Shown piece by piece: positions 1 to 5,563 of a stretch of DNA of 5,848 nucleotides (position 1 is its first letter; each line of letters begins with the position of its first letter). The position numbers and the translations under genes were made by a program. The stretch covers positions 1 to 5,848 of the forward strand of contig JABMRH010000002.1 in NCBI GenBank assembly GCA_013202725.1, given 5' to 3'. The DNA is from Desulfobacteraceae bacterium. Lineage in GTDB: Bacteria; Desulfobacterota; Desulfobacteria; Desulfobacterales; ETH-SRB1. The notes beneath the pieces are model-generated. The model was not told where the DNA came from. It saw only the letters and a list, made by a program, of their open reading frames with translations, and did not search any database.

Positions 1-62
1 ATTTTGCCTGAGCCTATGCTTAGAATTTTCCCCCCGACTTCGGCTTTATATACATTTTCCAT
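1..62 (-). pseudogene. Reversed partial copy of the pnp 5' end, running off the left edge
   Basis: Read on the minus strand, an ATG at 62-60 opens a frame whose 20 complete codons are identical at nucleotide level to the first 20 codons of pnp. A copy of the AAAGGAG ribosome binding site lies at 74-68. The frame is open at the window edge, so its true length is unknown. Complete identity, with no synonymous differences, argues against an old paralogue and for either a very recent duplication or an artefact of amplification or assembly. It is listed so that nobody reads it as an independent gene without checking. Confidence 0.4.
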
Positions 63-103
63 TTTGTCTCCTTTAAGATAAAACATTTAATCGCCATATC
101 AAA

Positions 104-134
104 TACTTAACACTTAACACTTAACACTTAACAC
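104..134. repeat. Tandem heptamer repeat (CACTTAA) in the pnp leader
   Basis: One variant unit (TACTTAA, 104-110) is followed by three exact CACTTAA units (111-131) and a partial CAC (132-134), about 4.4 copies. It lies in the loop of the large inverted repeat and directly abuts the stem-loop beginning at 136. It is non-coding. Copy number of such arrays can vary by slippage; no function is evident. Confidence 0.9.
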
Positions 135-135
135 G

Positions 136-170
136 ATTCGCAAAAAGTGATTTTTTGACTTTTTACGAAT
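136..170 (+). promoter_or_regulatory. Stem-loop in the pnp leader, candidate PNPase autoregulatory structure
   Basis: Bases 136-148 pair with 158-170 in a 13-bp stem with a single C-A mismatch (141/165), closing a 9-nt T-rich loop (149-157). It lies 35 nt before the pnp start codon. In enterobacteria the pnp leader carries a stem cleaved by RNase III, after which PNPase represses its own mRNA; a similar role here is inference from position. It could instead be the remnant of a terminator between an upstream gene (usually rpsO) and pnp, although the stem is AT-rich and no uninterrupted T-run follows it. Confidence 0.5.
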
Positions 171-193
171 TTGTCATTAATCGTTTTTATTTT

Positions 194-200
194 AAAGGAG
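194..200 (+). promoter_or_regulatory. Ribosome binding site of pnp
   Basis: AAAGGAG lies 5 nt before the ATG at 206. This decides the start: the frame is open further upstream, with another ATG at 155, but that one has no Shine-Dalgarno sequence and would add 17 residues with no counterpart in the PNPase family. The site lies inside the right arm of the 83-nt inverted repeat and would be paired if the repeat folded in the mRNA. Confidence 0.85.
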
Positions 201-205
201 ACAAA

Positions 206-2305
206 ATGGAAAATGTATATAAAGCCGAAGTCGGGGGGAAAATTCTAAGCATAGGCTCAGGCAAAATTGCAAAACAGGCTTCCGGTTCGGTCGTAGTCCA
301 GTACGGAGAAACCATTGTGCTGGTTTCCGCTGTATCATCCAGGGAGGAACGGGATGTATCTTTTTTACCTCTTTCAGTGGAATATCAGGAAAAGATATAT
401 GCGGCAGGCCGGATACCCGGCAATTATTTCAGGCGTGAACTCGGACGCCCAAGTGAAAAAGAGACATTAACCGCCCGGCTGATCGACCGCCCAATCAGAC
501 CGCTCTTCCCAAAAGGCTACTGCAGCGAAATACAGGTTATCGCTCTTGTTCTTTCCATGGATCAGAAGAATGACCCGGATATCCTGGCAATGATAGGAGC
601 CTCTGCGGCTCTTGAAATATCTGACATTCCTTTTGCCGGACCTATTGCATGTGTTCGTGTCGGCCGTATAGACGGCAAGCTTGTGATCAATCCTTTAATA
701 AGCGAATATGAACATTGCGATATCAATATTATTGTAGCTGGTTCTGAAACCGGAATTGTAATGGTAGAAGGCGGTGGCAACGTCGTCAAGGAAGCGGATC
801 TGCTGGAGGCTATATTTTACGGGCATGAGGCATTAAAACCGATAATTGATATGCAAAAGAAGCTAAAATTAAGCAATGGAGTTCAGAAACGTCCATTTGT
901 CCTTCCCGAAAAAGACAAGGATCTCGTCAATAAGATTGTTCCCGAAGCATCCTTACAGCTACGTGATATCCTTATGATTCCCGGCAAACAGGATCGCAAT
1001 AAATCGCTTAGCGTTTTTAAGTCCGATAGCCTTGCAAAACTCGGCGATGATTTTACTGAACGCAGGGATGAGGTATATGATATATGTAACGACTTGATTA
1101 AATCAACTATGCGAGATTTTATCCTTAAGGAAGGACGCAGGATAGACAACAGAAAATTTGATGAAATAAGGCCCATTTCCTGTGAAGTCGGAATGTTGCC
1201 CAGACCTCACGGAAGCGCCCTGTTTACCAGGGGAGAAACTCAGGTATTAGGAGTGTTAACCCTTGGTTCGGGTCGTGATGAGCAGCGGGTGGAAACTCTG
1301 CTCGGGGAAGAATTCAGACCGTTTATGCTTCATTACAATTTCCCCCCGTATTCGGTCGGAGAGGCAAAACGCTTTATGGGCCCAAGCCGTAGAGATATAG
1401 GCCATGGCGGGCTTTCAACAAGAGCTATTGAAAAGGTTTTGCCGCCCAAGGAAGAATTTGACTATACTATTCGAATCGTTTCAGAGGTTATGGAGTCTAA
1501 CGGCTCTTCATCCATGGGGACCGTATGTGCGGGTATTCTGGCGCTGATGGATGGCGGGGTTCCCATAAAGGCCCCTGTAGCAGGCATTGCAATGGGCCTT
1601 GTAAAGGATGAAGATAATGTGGTTATCCTGTCCGACATTCTTGGGGATGAAGATCATGCCGGTGATATGGATTTTAAGGTGGCCGGTACAAAAGAAGGCA
1701 TAACCGCCCTTCAGATGGATATTAAAATTCATGAGCTGTCAAAGGATATAATGGAAAAGGCTCTTGAACAGGCCCGTTTAGGACGGCTTTTTATCCTTGA
1801 CAGGATGCTGGAAGCATTGGAAAAGCCCAGGGAGAATACCTCTTCCTATGCTCCCAGAATAATAACTGTAAATATCAATCCCGATAAAATCCGTGATATC
1901 ATAGGGCCGGGCGGGAAAATGATCAGGGCGATTCAGAGTGAAACAAACACACAAGTTGAGGTAGATGATACCGGCCTTGTTAAAATTGCTGCTTTTTCTC
2001 AAGAAGAATCGGATGCGGCTTTACAAGCGATAAAAGATATTACAATGGAACCGGAGGTTGGGAAAATTTACGAAGGTAAAGTAGTAAAAATCATGGATTT
2101 TGGCGCATTTGTCCAGATAATGCCCGGCTGTGACGGCCTTGTACATATTTCACAGCTTGCCCCGCACAGGGTTGCAAAGGTTACAGACATTGTTAAGGAA
2201 GGCGACATAGTTAAAGTCAAGGTTCTCGAAATTTCAAAGGACGGGAAGATACGCCTGAGCCGCAAAGCTGTTTTGGAAGAGGAAAATGCCTCGGACAGCA
2301 AATAA
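206..2305 (+). CDS. pnp: Polyribonucleotide nucleotidyltransferase (PNPase)
   Basis: A 699-residue, full-length polynucleotide phosphorylase, which degrades RNA 3' to 5' using phosphate and releases nucleoside diphosphates; in bacteria it acts as a cytoplasmic trimer, often in the degradosome. Approximate domains are first RNase PH core 10-145, helical region 240-308, catalytic second RNase PH core 320-530, KH 550-612 and S1 617-687. The phosphate-binding S-S-S is at 434-436. The metal and catalytic residues D-E-D-H-A-G-D-M-D-F-K lie at 481-491, so D483, D489 and K491 correspond to E. coli D486, D492 and K494. The KH loop G-P-G-G is at 567-570. The RNA-contacting segment Y-F-R-R (74-77) replaces the usual F-F-R-R. 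Start 206 is set by a strong ribosome binding site. dut follows 15 nt after the stop. The usual upstream partner rpsO is not in the window. All catalytic motifs are intact. Confidence 0.98.
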   Translation: MENVYKAEVGGKILSIGSGKIAKQASGSVVVQYGETIVLVSAVSSREERDVSFLPLSVEYQEKIYAAGRIPGNYFRRELGRPSEKETLTARLIDRPIRPLFPKGYCSEIQVIALVLSMDQKNDPDILAMIGASAALEISDIPFAGPIACVRVGRIDGKLVINPLISEYEHCDINIIVAGSETGIVMVEGGGNVVKEADLLEAIFYGHEALKPIIDMQKKLKLSNGVQKRPFVLPEKDKDLVNKIVPEASLQLRDILMIPGKQDRNKSLSVFKSDSLAKLGDDFTERRDEVYDICNDLIKSTMRDFILKEGRRIDNRKFDEIRPISCEVGMLPRPHGSALFTRGETQVLGVLTLGSGRDEQRVETLLGEEFRPFMLHYNFPPYSVGEAKRFMGPSRRDIGHGGLSTRAIEKVLPPKEEFDYTIRIVSEVMESNGSSSMGTVCAGILALMDGGVPIKAPVAGIAMGLVKDEDNVVILSDILGDEDHAGDMDFKVAGTKEGITALQMDIKIHELSKDIMEKALEQARLGRLFILDRMLEALEKPRENTSSYAPRIITVNINPDKIRDIIGPGGKMIRAIQSETNTQVEVDDTGLVKIAAFSQEESDAALQAIKDITMEPEVGKIYEGKVVKIMDFGAFVQIMPGCDGLVHISQLAPHRVAKVTDIVKEGDIVKVKVLEISKDGKIRLSRKAVLEEENASDSK

Positions 2306-2320
2306 AACCGTGCTTAAAAT

Positions 2321-2779
2321 ATGAACCACACCCCTATAATTAAAATACTTTGTTTAAAGCCGGATTTGCATGAGGATATTCCTCTTCCCTGCTATATGAC
2401 TCCCCAATCAGCAGGGATGGATATATGCGCAGCCGTAGAAAAAGATATCGTTATTAAAACAGGAGAAATTGCCCTGATACCCACCGGGTTTGCCATGGCC
2501 ATTCCCGGCGGGTTTGAAGCACAGATCCGCCCAAGAAGCGGGTTGGCTGTTAAGCATGGCATAGGGCTCATTAATTCACCAGGCACTATAGACGCTGACT
2601 ATCGTGGAGAGGTGATGATTCCTGTTATTAATCTCGGTAAAAAGGATTACACTATTCATAGAGGCGACAGGATTGCCCAGATGGTCATTAAAAGGGTATA
2701 TCAGGCCCGCTTGCAGGTTGTTGAGCACTTAGACGAAACAATCCGCAATGACGGAGGCTTTGGTCATACTGGATTGTAA
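2321..2779 (+). CDS. dut: Deoxyuridine 5'-triphosphate nucleotidohydrolase (dUTPase)
   Basis: A 152-residue trimeric-type dUTPase. It hydrolyses dUTP to dUMP and pyrophosphate, which keeps uracil out of DNA and supplies dUMP for thymidylate synthesis. All five family motifs are present: A-G-M-D (31-34), R-P-R-S-G (70-74), I-D-A-D-Y-R-G-E (90-97, with the uracil-pocket tyrosine Y94), G-D-R-I-A-Q (115-120) and the C-terminal arm R-N-D-G-G-F-G-H-T-G (142-151). H149 replaces the serine most common in the arm (G-G-F-G-S-T-G); the arginine and phenylalanine that close over the substrate are kept. The length is normal. No Shine-Dalgarno sequence precedes the ATG, which lies 15 nt after the pnp stop, so translation may depend on coupling to pnp. 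A later ATG (2396) would leave too short a lead-in to motif 1. Confidence 0.97.
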   Translation: MNHTPIIKILCLKPDLHEDIPLPCYMTPQSAGMDICAAVEKDIVIKTGEIALIPTGFAMAIPGGFEAQIRPRSGLAVKHGIGLINSPGTIDADYRGEVMIPVINLGKKDYTIHRGDRIAQMVIKRVYQARLQVVEHLDETIRNDGGFGHTGL

Positions 2780-2784
2780 TAGGA

Positions 2785-3588
2785 ATGTCGCATTTTATTA
2801 TGCATGACAACGACCATAACCTTTCAGTATGTATGCTTGCGAGCGGCAGCAAGGGGAACGCAATATTTGTTTCCGACGGCACCACCTCTATACTTATTGA
2901 TGCCGGCCTTTCCGGAATAGAAATCGAACGCAGGTTAAAATCAAAAGGGCTTTGCCCTGACGATCTTGATGCTATTCTGGTATCCCATGAACATGCCGAC
3001 CATATCCATGGCGTGGGAGTTCTTTCGCGCCGATTTGATCTGCCTGTCTTTATCAACGAACGAACCAGCAAAGCCGCTTCATTACAAACAGGGAATATCC
3101 AGGATATTGTAAACTTTGAAAGCGGAATATCCTTTTTGATAAACACCCTGACAATCCATCCCTTTTCAATATCACATGATGCAGAGGATCCGGTGGGTTT
3201 TACTATAAATCGTGACAAAACAAAAATCGGGATTGCAACAGACCTCGGGATAGCGACCTCAATGGTTAAAGAGCATCTAAAAGACTGCTCATTATTAATC
3301 CTCGAAGCCAATCATGATACAGATATGCTGATAAACGGTCCTTATCCATGGGAATTAAAACAACGGATTAAGGACAGAACCGGTCACCTTTCCAACGAAG
3401 AGTCGAGAAATCTTTTAAAGGAGGTGCGACACGACAAGCTTCAGCATGTGATTCTGGCCCATATAAGCGAAATAAATAATACCCCTGAAAAAGCCTTAAA
3501 TGCTGTAGGGCCGGCGCTGATAAATCACAACAGCCGGATTAGCGTTGCAACCCAGAACGAGTCAGGGGCGCTGATATATCTCAAGTAG
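2785..3588 (+). CDS. MBL-fold metallohydrolase, YycJ/WalJ-like
   Basis: A 267-residue metallo-beta-lactamase-fold hydrolase of the YycJ/WalJ (VicX) type, probably cytoplasmic since no signal peptide is visible. Metal-site residues are H68-E-H70-A-D72-H73, followed by H131 (S-H-D), D153 (A-T-D-L-G) and H226 (L-A-H-I-S-E). Family hallmarks are L-A-S-G-S-K-G-N near residue 18, E-A-N-H-D (174-178), G-H-L-S-N (200-204) and I-N-N just after H226. B. subtilis YycJ has been described as a 5'-3' DNA exonuclease with a mismatch-repair link; the same activity here is inference. The length matches the family. The start is uncertain: ATG 2785 lies 5 nt after the dut stop with AGGA touching it, too close for an ideal ribosome binding site, while the in-frame ATG at 2800 lies 15 nt from that AGGA. 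The function has no obvious tie to PNPase, and dUTPase shares only a broad nucleic-acid theme. Confidence 0.9.
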   Translation: MSHFIMHDNDHNLSVCMLASGSKGNAIFVSDGTTSILIDAGLSGIEIERRLKSKGLCPDDLDAILVSHEHADHIHGVGVLSRRFDLPVFINERTSKAASLQTGNIQDIVNFESGISFLINTLTIHPFSISHDAEDPVGFTINRDKTKIGIATDLGIATSMVKEHLKDCSLLILEANHDTDMLINGPYPWELKQRIKDRTGHLSNEESRNLLKEVRHDKLQHVILAHISEINNTPEKALNAVGPALINHNSRISVATQNESGALIYLK

Positions 3589-3621
3589 TTTTTTCTTTTA
3601 TATCTCTTCTATCGTATTAGT

Positions 3622-4821
3622 TCACCGCAGAGCCGCACTATTTTTTTCAAGGATCTGTATTGCATATTTCAAAGCCAGTGGGGTGAATAGCACTGTTACT
3701 GCTACAATTCCCACTACTGCGGCAAATATCTTTTCGTCAATGATGCCGGCAGAAAGAGCAAGAGAGGCCATGGCTAACCCAACTCCTGCTCTGGGGATCA
3801 ATCCGGTCCCCAAAACAAGCGATTTCATCACGGGGTATCCGGTAATCTTTGCACCAAGGGTTCCGCCCAGGAATTTGGCAAACATTCCGGTCAGTATAAA
3901 AGCCATAGCAAAGAGCCCGCCATCTTTTAATACCCCGAAATCGATTTGTGCTCCCATAACACCAAAAAAAATTGGCACAAAAAGACCGTACGCAATCCCA
4001 TTCAGTTTATGCTTGATCTCTTTTTGCGTAAAATCCGAGTGTCTCGCAATGATGATACCGGCCACAAAGCTACCTATGATAAAATGAAGCCCAACCCGGT
4101 CCGCCACATAACTAAATACAAATAGGGTTGAAAGAACCAACCCCACCTTTGACTCAGCAACGTTCATGTAATCAGCCAGCAAAGCAATGGGAAAGAGAAC
4201 AACCCTGCTAAATAGGACGGCGCCACCAAAGAAGAAACCGATCTTTAAAATGGTAATACCCATTGTGTACAGGGAAATCTCCTCTTGCGAATGTGCGAAC
4301 GCAGTCAGGAACGACAGGAAAAACAATCCGAAAGTAGCATCCAGAATCGCTATTCCAAGTATATTCATGCCATAGTCGGTCTGAAGGCGGTTTAAATCCA
4401 TCAATATCCTTACAGTCACTCCGATGCCTGTAATGGAAAGCGCCAGTCCGGTGAAAAGACTCGCTATTATGCCATAATGAAACAAATAACCTATCCCAAA
4501 CCCCGCGGCAAAACAGAGAGGTGCCTCCACACAAGCGATAGCAATCGAGCGGCCTCCAAATTGCAGGAGTTTGTCTATCTTGACATGGCTGTAGCCTGCC
4601 ATAAAAAGAAGAAACATCGCTCCGATCTGGGAAATAACTTGTATATATTCTATTTTATGCAGGGGTTCTGAAAAAAGAAAGGGTCCGAGCACGTGAATAC
4701 CGAGAAGGATCCCTGCCGTCAGTTCACCTAAAATGGCAGGTTGTTTTATCCGGCTAAAGATGTTTCCGATCAACTTCGAAAGAAAAAGAAGCAATGATAG
4801 GGCAAGAATCGTATCAAACAT
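3622..4821 (-). CDS. Cation:proton antiporter, CPA2/Kef-type membrane domain
   Basis: A 399-residue, highly hydrophobic integral membrane protein with about 12 apparent membrane segments, covering just the Na+/H+ exchanger domain; the TrkA-N domain of full Kef proteins is absent. Family signatures are the N-terminal R-I-K-Q-P-A-I-L-G-E-L (24-34), L-S-I-T-G-I-G-V-T-V-R-I-L (128-140), G-S-F-V-A-G (250-255), F-V-P-I-F-F (281-286), the buried lysine in A-K-F-L-G (K316) and I-P-R-A-G-V-G-L (342-349). Two key places differ. The usual Asp-Asp pair before G-L reads D161-A162, and the usual R-G-E of the later signature reads R344-A345-G346. It may be an exchanger of altered mechanism or a divergent paralogue; the ion is unknown. 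It starts 6 nt after the CBS gene stop, with GAGGAG 13 nt upstream. The frame is intact. Confidence 0.88.
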   Translation of the reverse strand: MFDTILALSLLLFLSKLIGNIFSRIKQPAILGELTAGILLGIHVLGPFLFSEPLHKIEYIQVISQIGAMFLLFMAGYSHVKIDKLLQFGGRSIAIACVEAPLCFAAGFGIGYLFHYGIIASLFTGLALSITGIGVTVRILMDLNRLQTDYGMNILGIAILDATFGLFFLSFLTAFAHSQEEISLYTMGITILKIGFFFGGAVLFSRVVLFPIALLADYMNVAESKVGLVLSTLFVFSYVADRVGLHFIIGSFVAGIIIARHSDFTQKEIKHKLNGIAYGLFVPIFFGVMGAQIDFGVLKDGGLFAMAFILTGMFAKFLGGTLGAKITGYPVMKSLVLGTGLIPRAGVGLAMASLALSAGIIDEKIFAAVVGIVAVTVLFTPLALKYAIQILEKNSAALR

Positions 4822-4827
4822 AATCGG

Positions 4828-5442
4828 TTATTGTCTCCTCACAACTGCCTCATAGATCAAGGGGATTATGTCAGAAAGAGTAATTATACCCAGAAAAACC
4901 CCGTTATCACGCGGGCTGACCGTTCCCTTCTTGACAACAGGAAATGTATATGTGTCGGTCTTAGCCATTTTTTTTGCAATTTTCACGATATCGTCTGAAG
5001 GATATACAGTTACCGGTTTTAAACACATAAACCGATCGACCGCACCTTTCGTATCCATCAGACTGACAAGAGTGAATGCTTCGTCGATATCGATGATGTT
5101 ACTTTTTGACATAAAGTAGGCCTTTAGAAGATCAACCGCATAGGCCACACCAACCAGGCGACCCTTGCTTGTAACAGGAACTCCCTTGAAGGTTTTGTCC
5201 CTAAATATCTTCAGCACATTTTCAAGTCGCTCGTCAGGCTCCACGGTAATTACTTCAGTTACCATAATATCGGCGACCACGACATGCCCCAGCTTCTCTA
5301 ACAGTTCGATGTCAACCATTTGCTCCTCCGTGAATTCAATCTCCATTTCCGGCAACTCGTATTGAAACTTTTCCGCTTGCCTTAATTCCAGAACCACCTT
5401 ACCTTTTACCGCATTATAATACGGAAAACCAAAATTTTCCAT
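4828..5442 (-). CDS. Double CBS-domain protein, putative regulator of the antiporter
   Basis: A 204-residue soluble protein with a roughly 50-residue N-terminal extension and two CBS domains, at about 56-110 and 136-197. CBS pairs bind adenine nucleotides or related ligands and gate attached or partner proteins. The second domain carries a canonical ligand motif G185-I-I-T-L-S-D191 (G-h-h-T/S-x-x-D). The equivalent in the first reads G98-V-A-Y-A-V-D104, without the Thr/Ser, so only one site may be fully competent. No catalytic, DNA-binding or membrane domain is visible. The start is bounded by a stop codon seven codons upstream, and no Shine-Dalgarno sequence is seen. It ends 6 nt before the antiporter start, which suggests co-translation and a regulatory partnership; the partnership is inference. 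The frame is complete and undisturbed. Confidence 0.85.
   Translation of the reverse strand: MENFGFPYYNAVKGKVVLELRQAEKFQYELPEMEIEFTEEQMVDIELLEKLGHVVVADIMVTEVITVEPDERLENVLKIFRDKTFKGVPVTSKGRLVGVAYAVDLLKAYFMSKSNIIDIDEAFTLVSLMDTKGAVDRFMCLKPVTVYPSDDIVKIAKKMAKTDTYTFPVVKKGTVSPRDNGVFLGIITLSDIIPLIYEAVVRRQ
4835..4840 (-). promoter_or_regulatory. Probable ribosome binding site of the antiporter gene
   Basis: GAGGAG on the minus strand lies inside the last codons of the preceding CBS gene. The spacing to the ATG at 4821 is 13 nt, longer than usual, so initiation may rely partly on ribosomes terminating at the CBS stop (4828-4830). There is no alternative ATG nearby in the antiporter frame. Confidence 0.55.
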
Positions 5443-5491
5443 TGCAAAAAATGTTACAAATTAACTTAATAAACATGTGCAGCATTAGAGT

Positions 5492-5563
5492 TTTATCCTT
5501 TCTGTCCCCTGCCCGCCATCGCGAGTTCAGGCAAGGCAGGCGGGTCTCAACAGAAAGGATAAA
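5492..5563. repeat. Large imperfect intergenic hairpin, REP-like element
   Basis: Bases 5492-5505 pair perfectly with 5550-5563 (14 bp). Inside, C-C-C-G-C-C (5512-5517) pairs with 5539-5544; alternatively C-C-T-G-C-C (5508-5513) pairs with 5535-5540. It occupies most of the gap between the two CBS genes, and its right arm contains the stop codon of the right-edge gene (5549-5547). It lacks a T-run on the minus-strand downstream side, so it does not look like a simple intrinsic terminator for that gene. The GC-rich core (CCCGCC and GGCAGGCGGG) resembles dispersed palindromic repeats I recall from genomes of anaerobes. It could affect mRNA processing between the genes. Confidence 0.75.

Larger units (their letters stand above)
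1..267. repeat. 83-nt inverted repeat (arms 1-83 and 185-267) around the pnp start
   Basis: Position n pairs with position 268-n. Every base from 1 to 76 is complementary to 267 down to 192; there is one mismatch (G77 against T191), then six more matches to 83/185, after which the arms diverge into a 101-nt loop (84-184). The right arm holds the pnp ribosome binding site, start codon and first 20 codons, so the left arm is a reversed copy of them. The left arm runs to the first base of the window and may extend beyond it. Such a structure at a sequence edge is often a snap-back amplification chimera or an assembly fold-back. If genuine, it could be a partial pnp duplication, inverted repeats around an invertible segment, or a leader hairpin hiding the pnp start. 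The repeat is seen directly; its origin is undecided. Confidence 0.95.

Noticed and set aside
155..182. Possible promoter TTGACT (155-160) with an ATTAAT-like -10 near 176-181
   Set aside because: The spacer is about 15 nt, the -10 is poor, and the -35 overlaps the loop and stem of the leader hairpin; AT-rich leaders give such matches by chance.
155..205. Upstream extension of the pnp frame starting at ATG 155
   Set aside because: It has no ribosome binding site, it translates through the leader stem-loop, and the 17 added residues have no counterpart in PNPases; ATG 206 has a strong site.
883..1176. Minus-strand open frame inside pnp
   Set aside because: It lies entirely opposite conserved PNPase coding sequence, with no ribosome binding site or recognisable motif.
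2688..3311. Long minus-strand open frame of 207 codons opposite dut and the hydrolase
   Set aside because: It is antisense to two genes with intact, well-conserved motifs and its translation shows no recognisable domain; it is a shadow frame.
3589..3621. T-rich convergent gap as an intrinsic terminator
   Set aside because: TTTTTTCTTTT follows the hydrolase stop, but I could find no stable GC-rich stem before it on either strand.
3683..4087. Plus-strand open frame of 134 codons opposite the antiporter
   Set aside because: It is a shadow of a membrane-protein gene; the translation has no domain-like pattern, while the minus strand gives a clear CPA2 protein.
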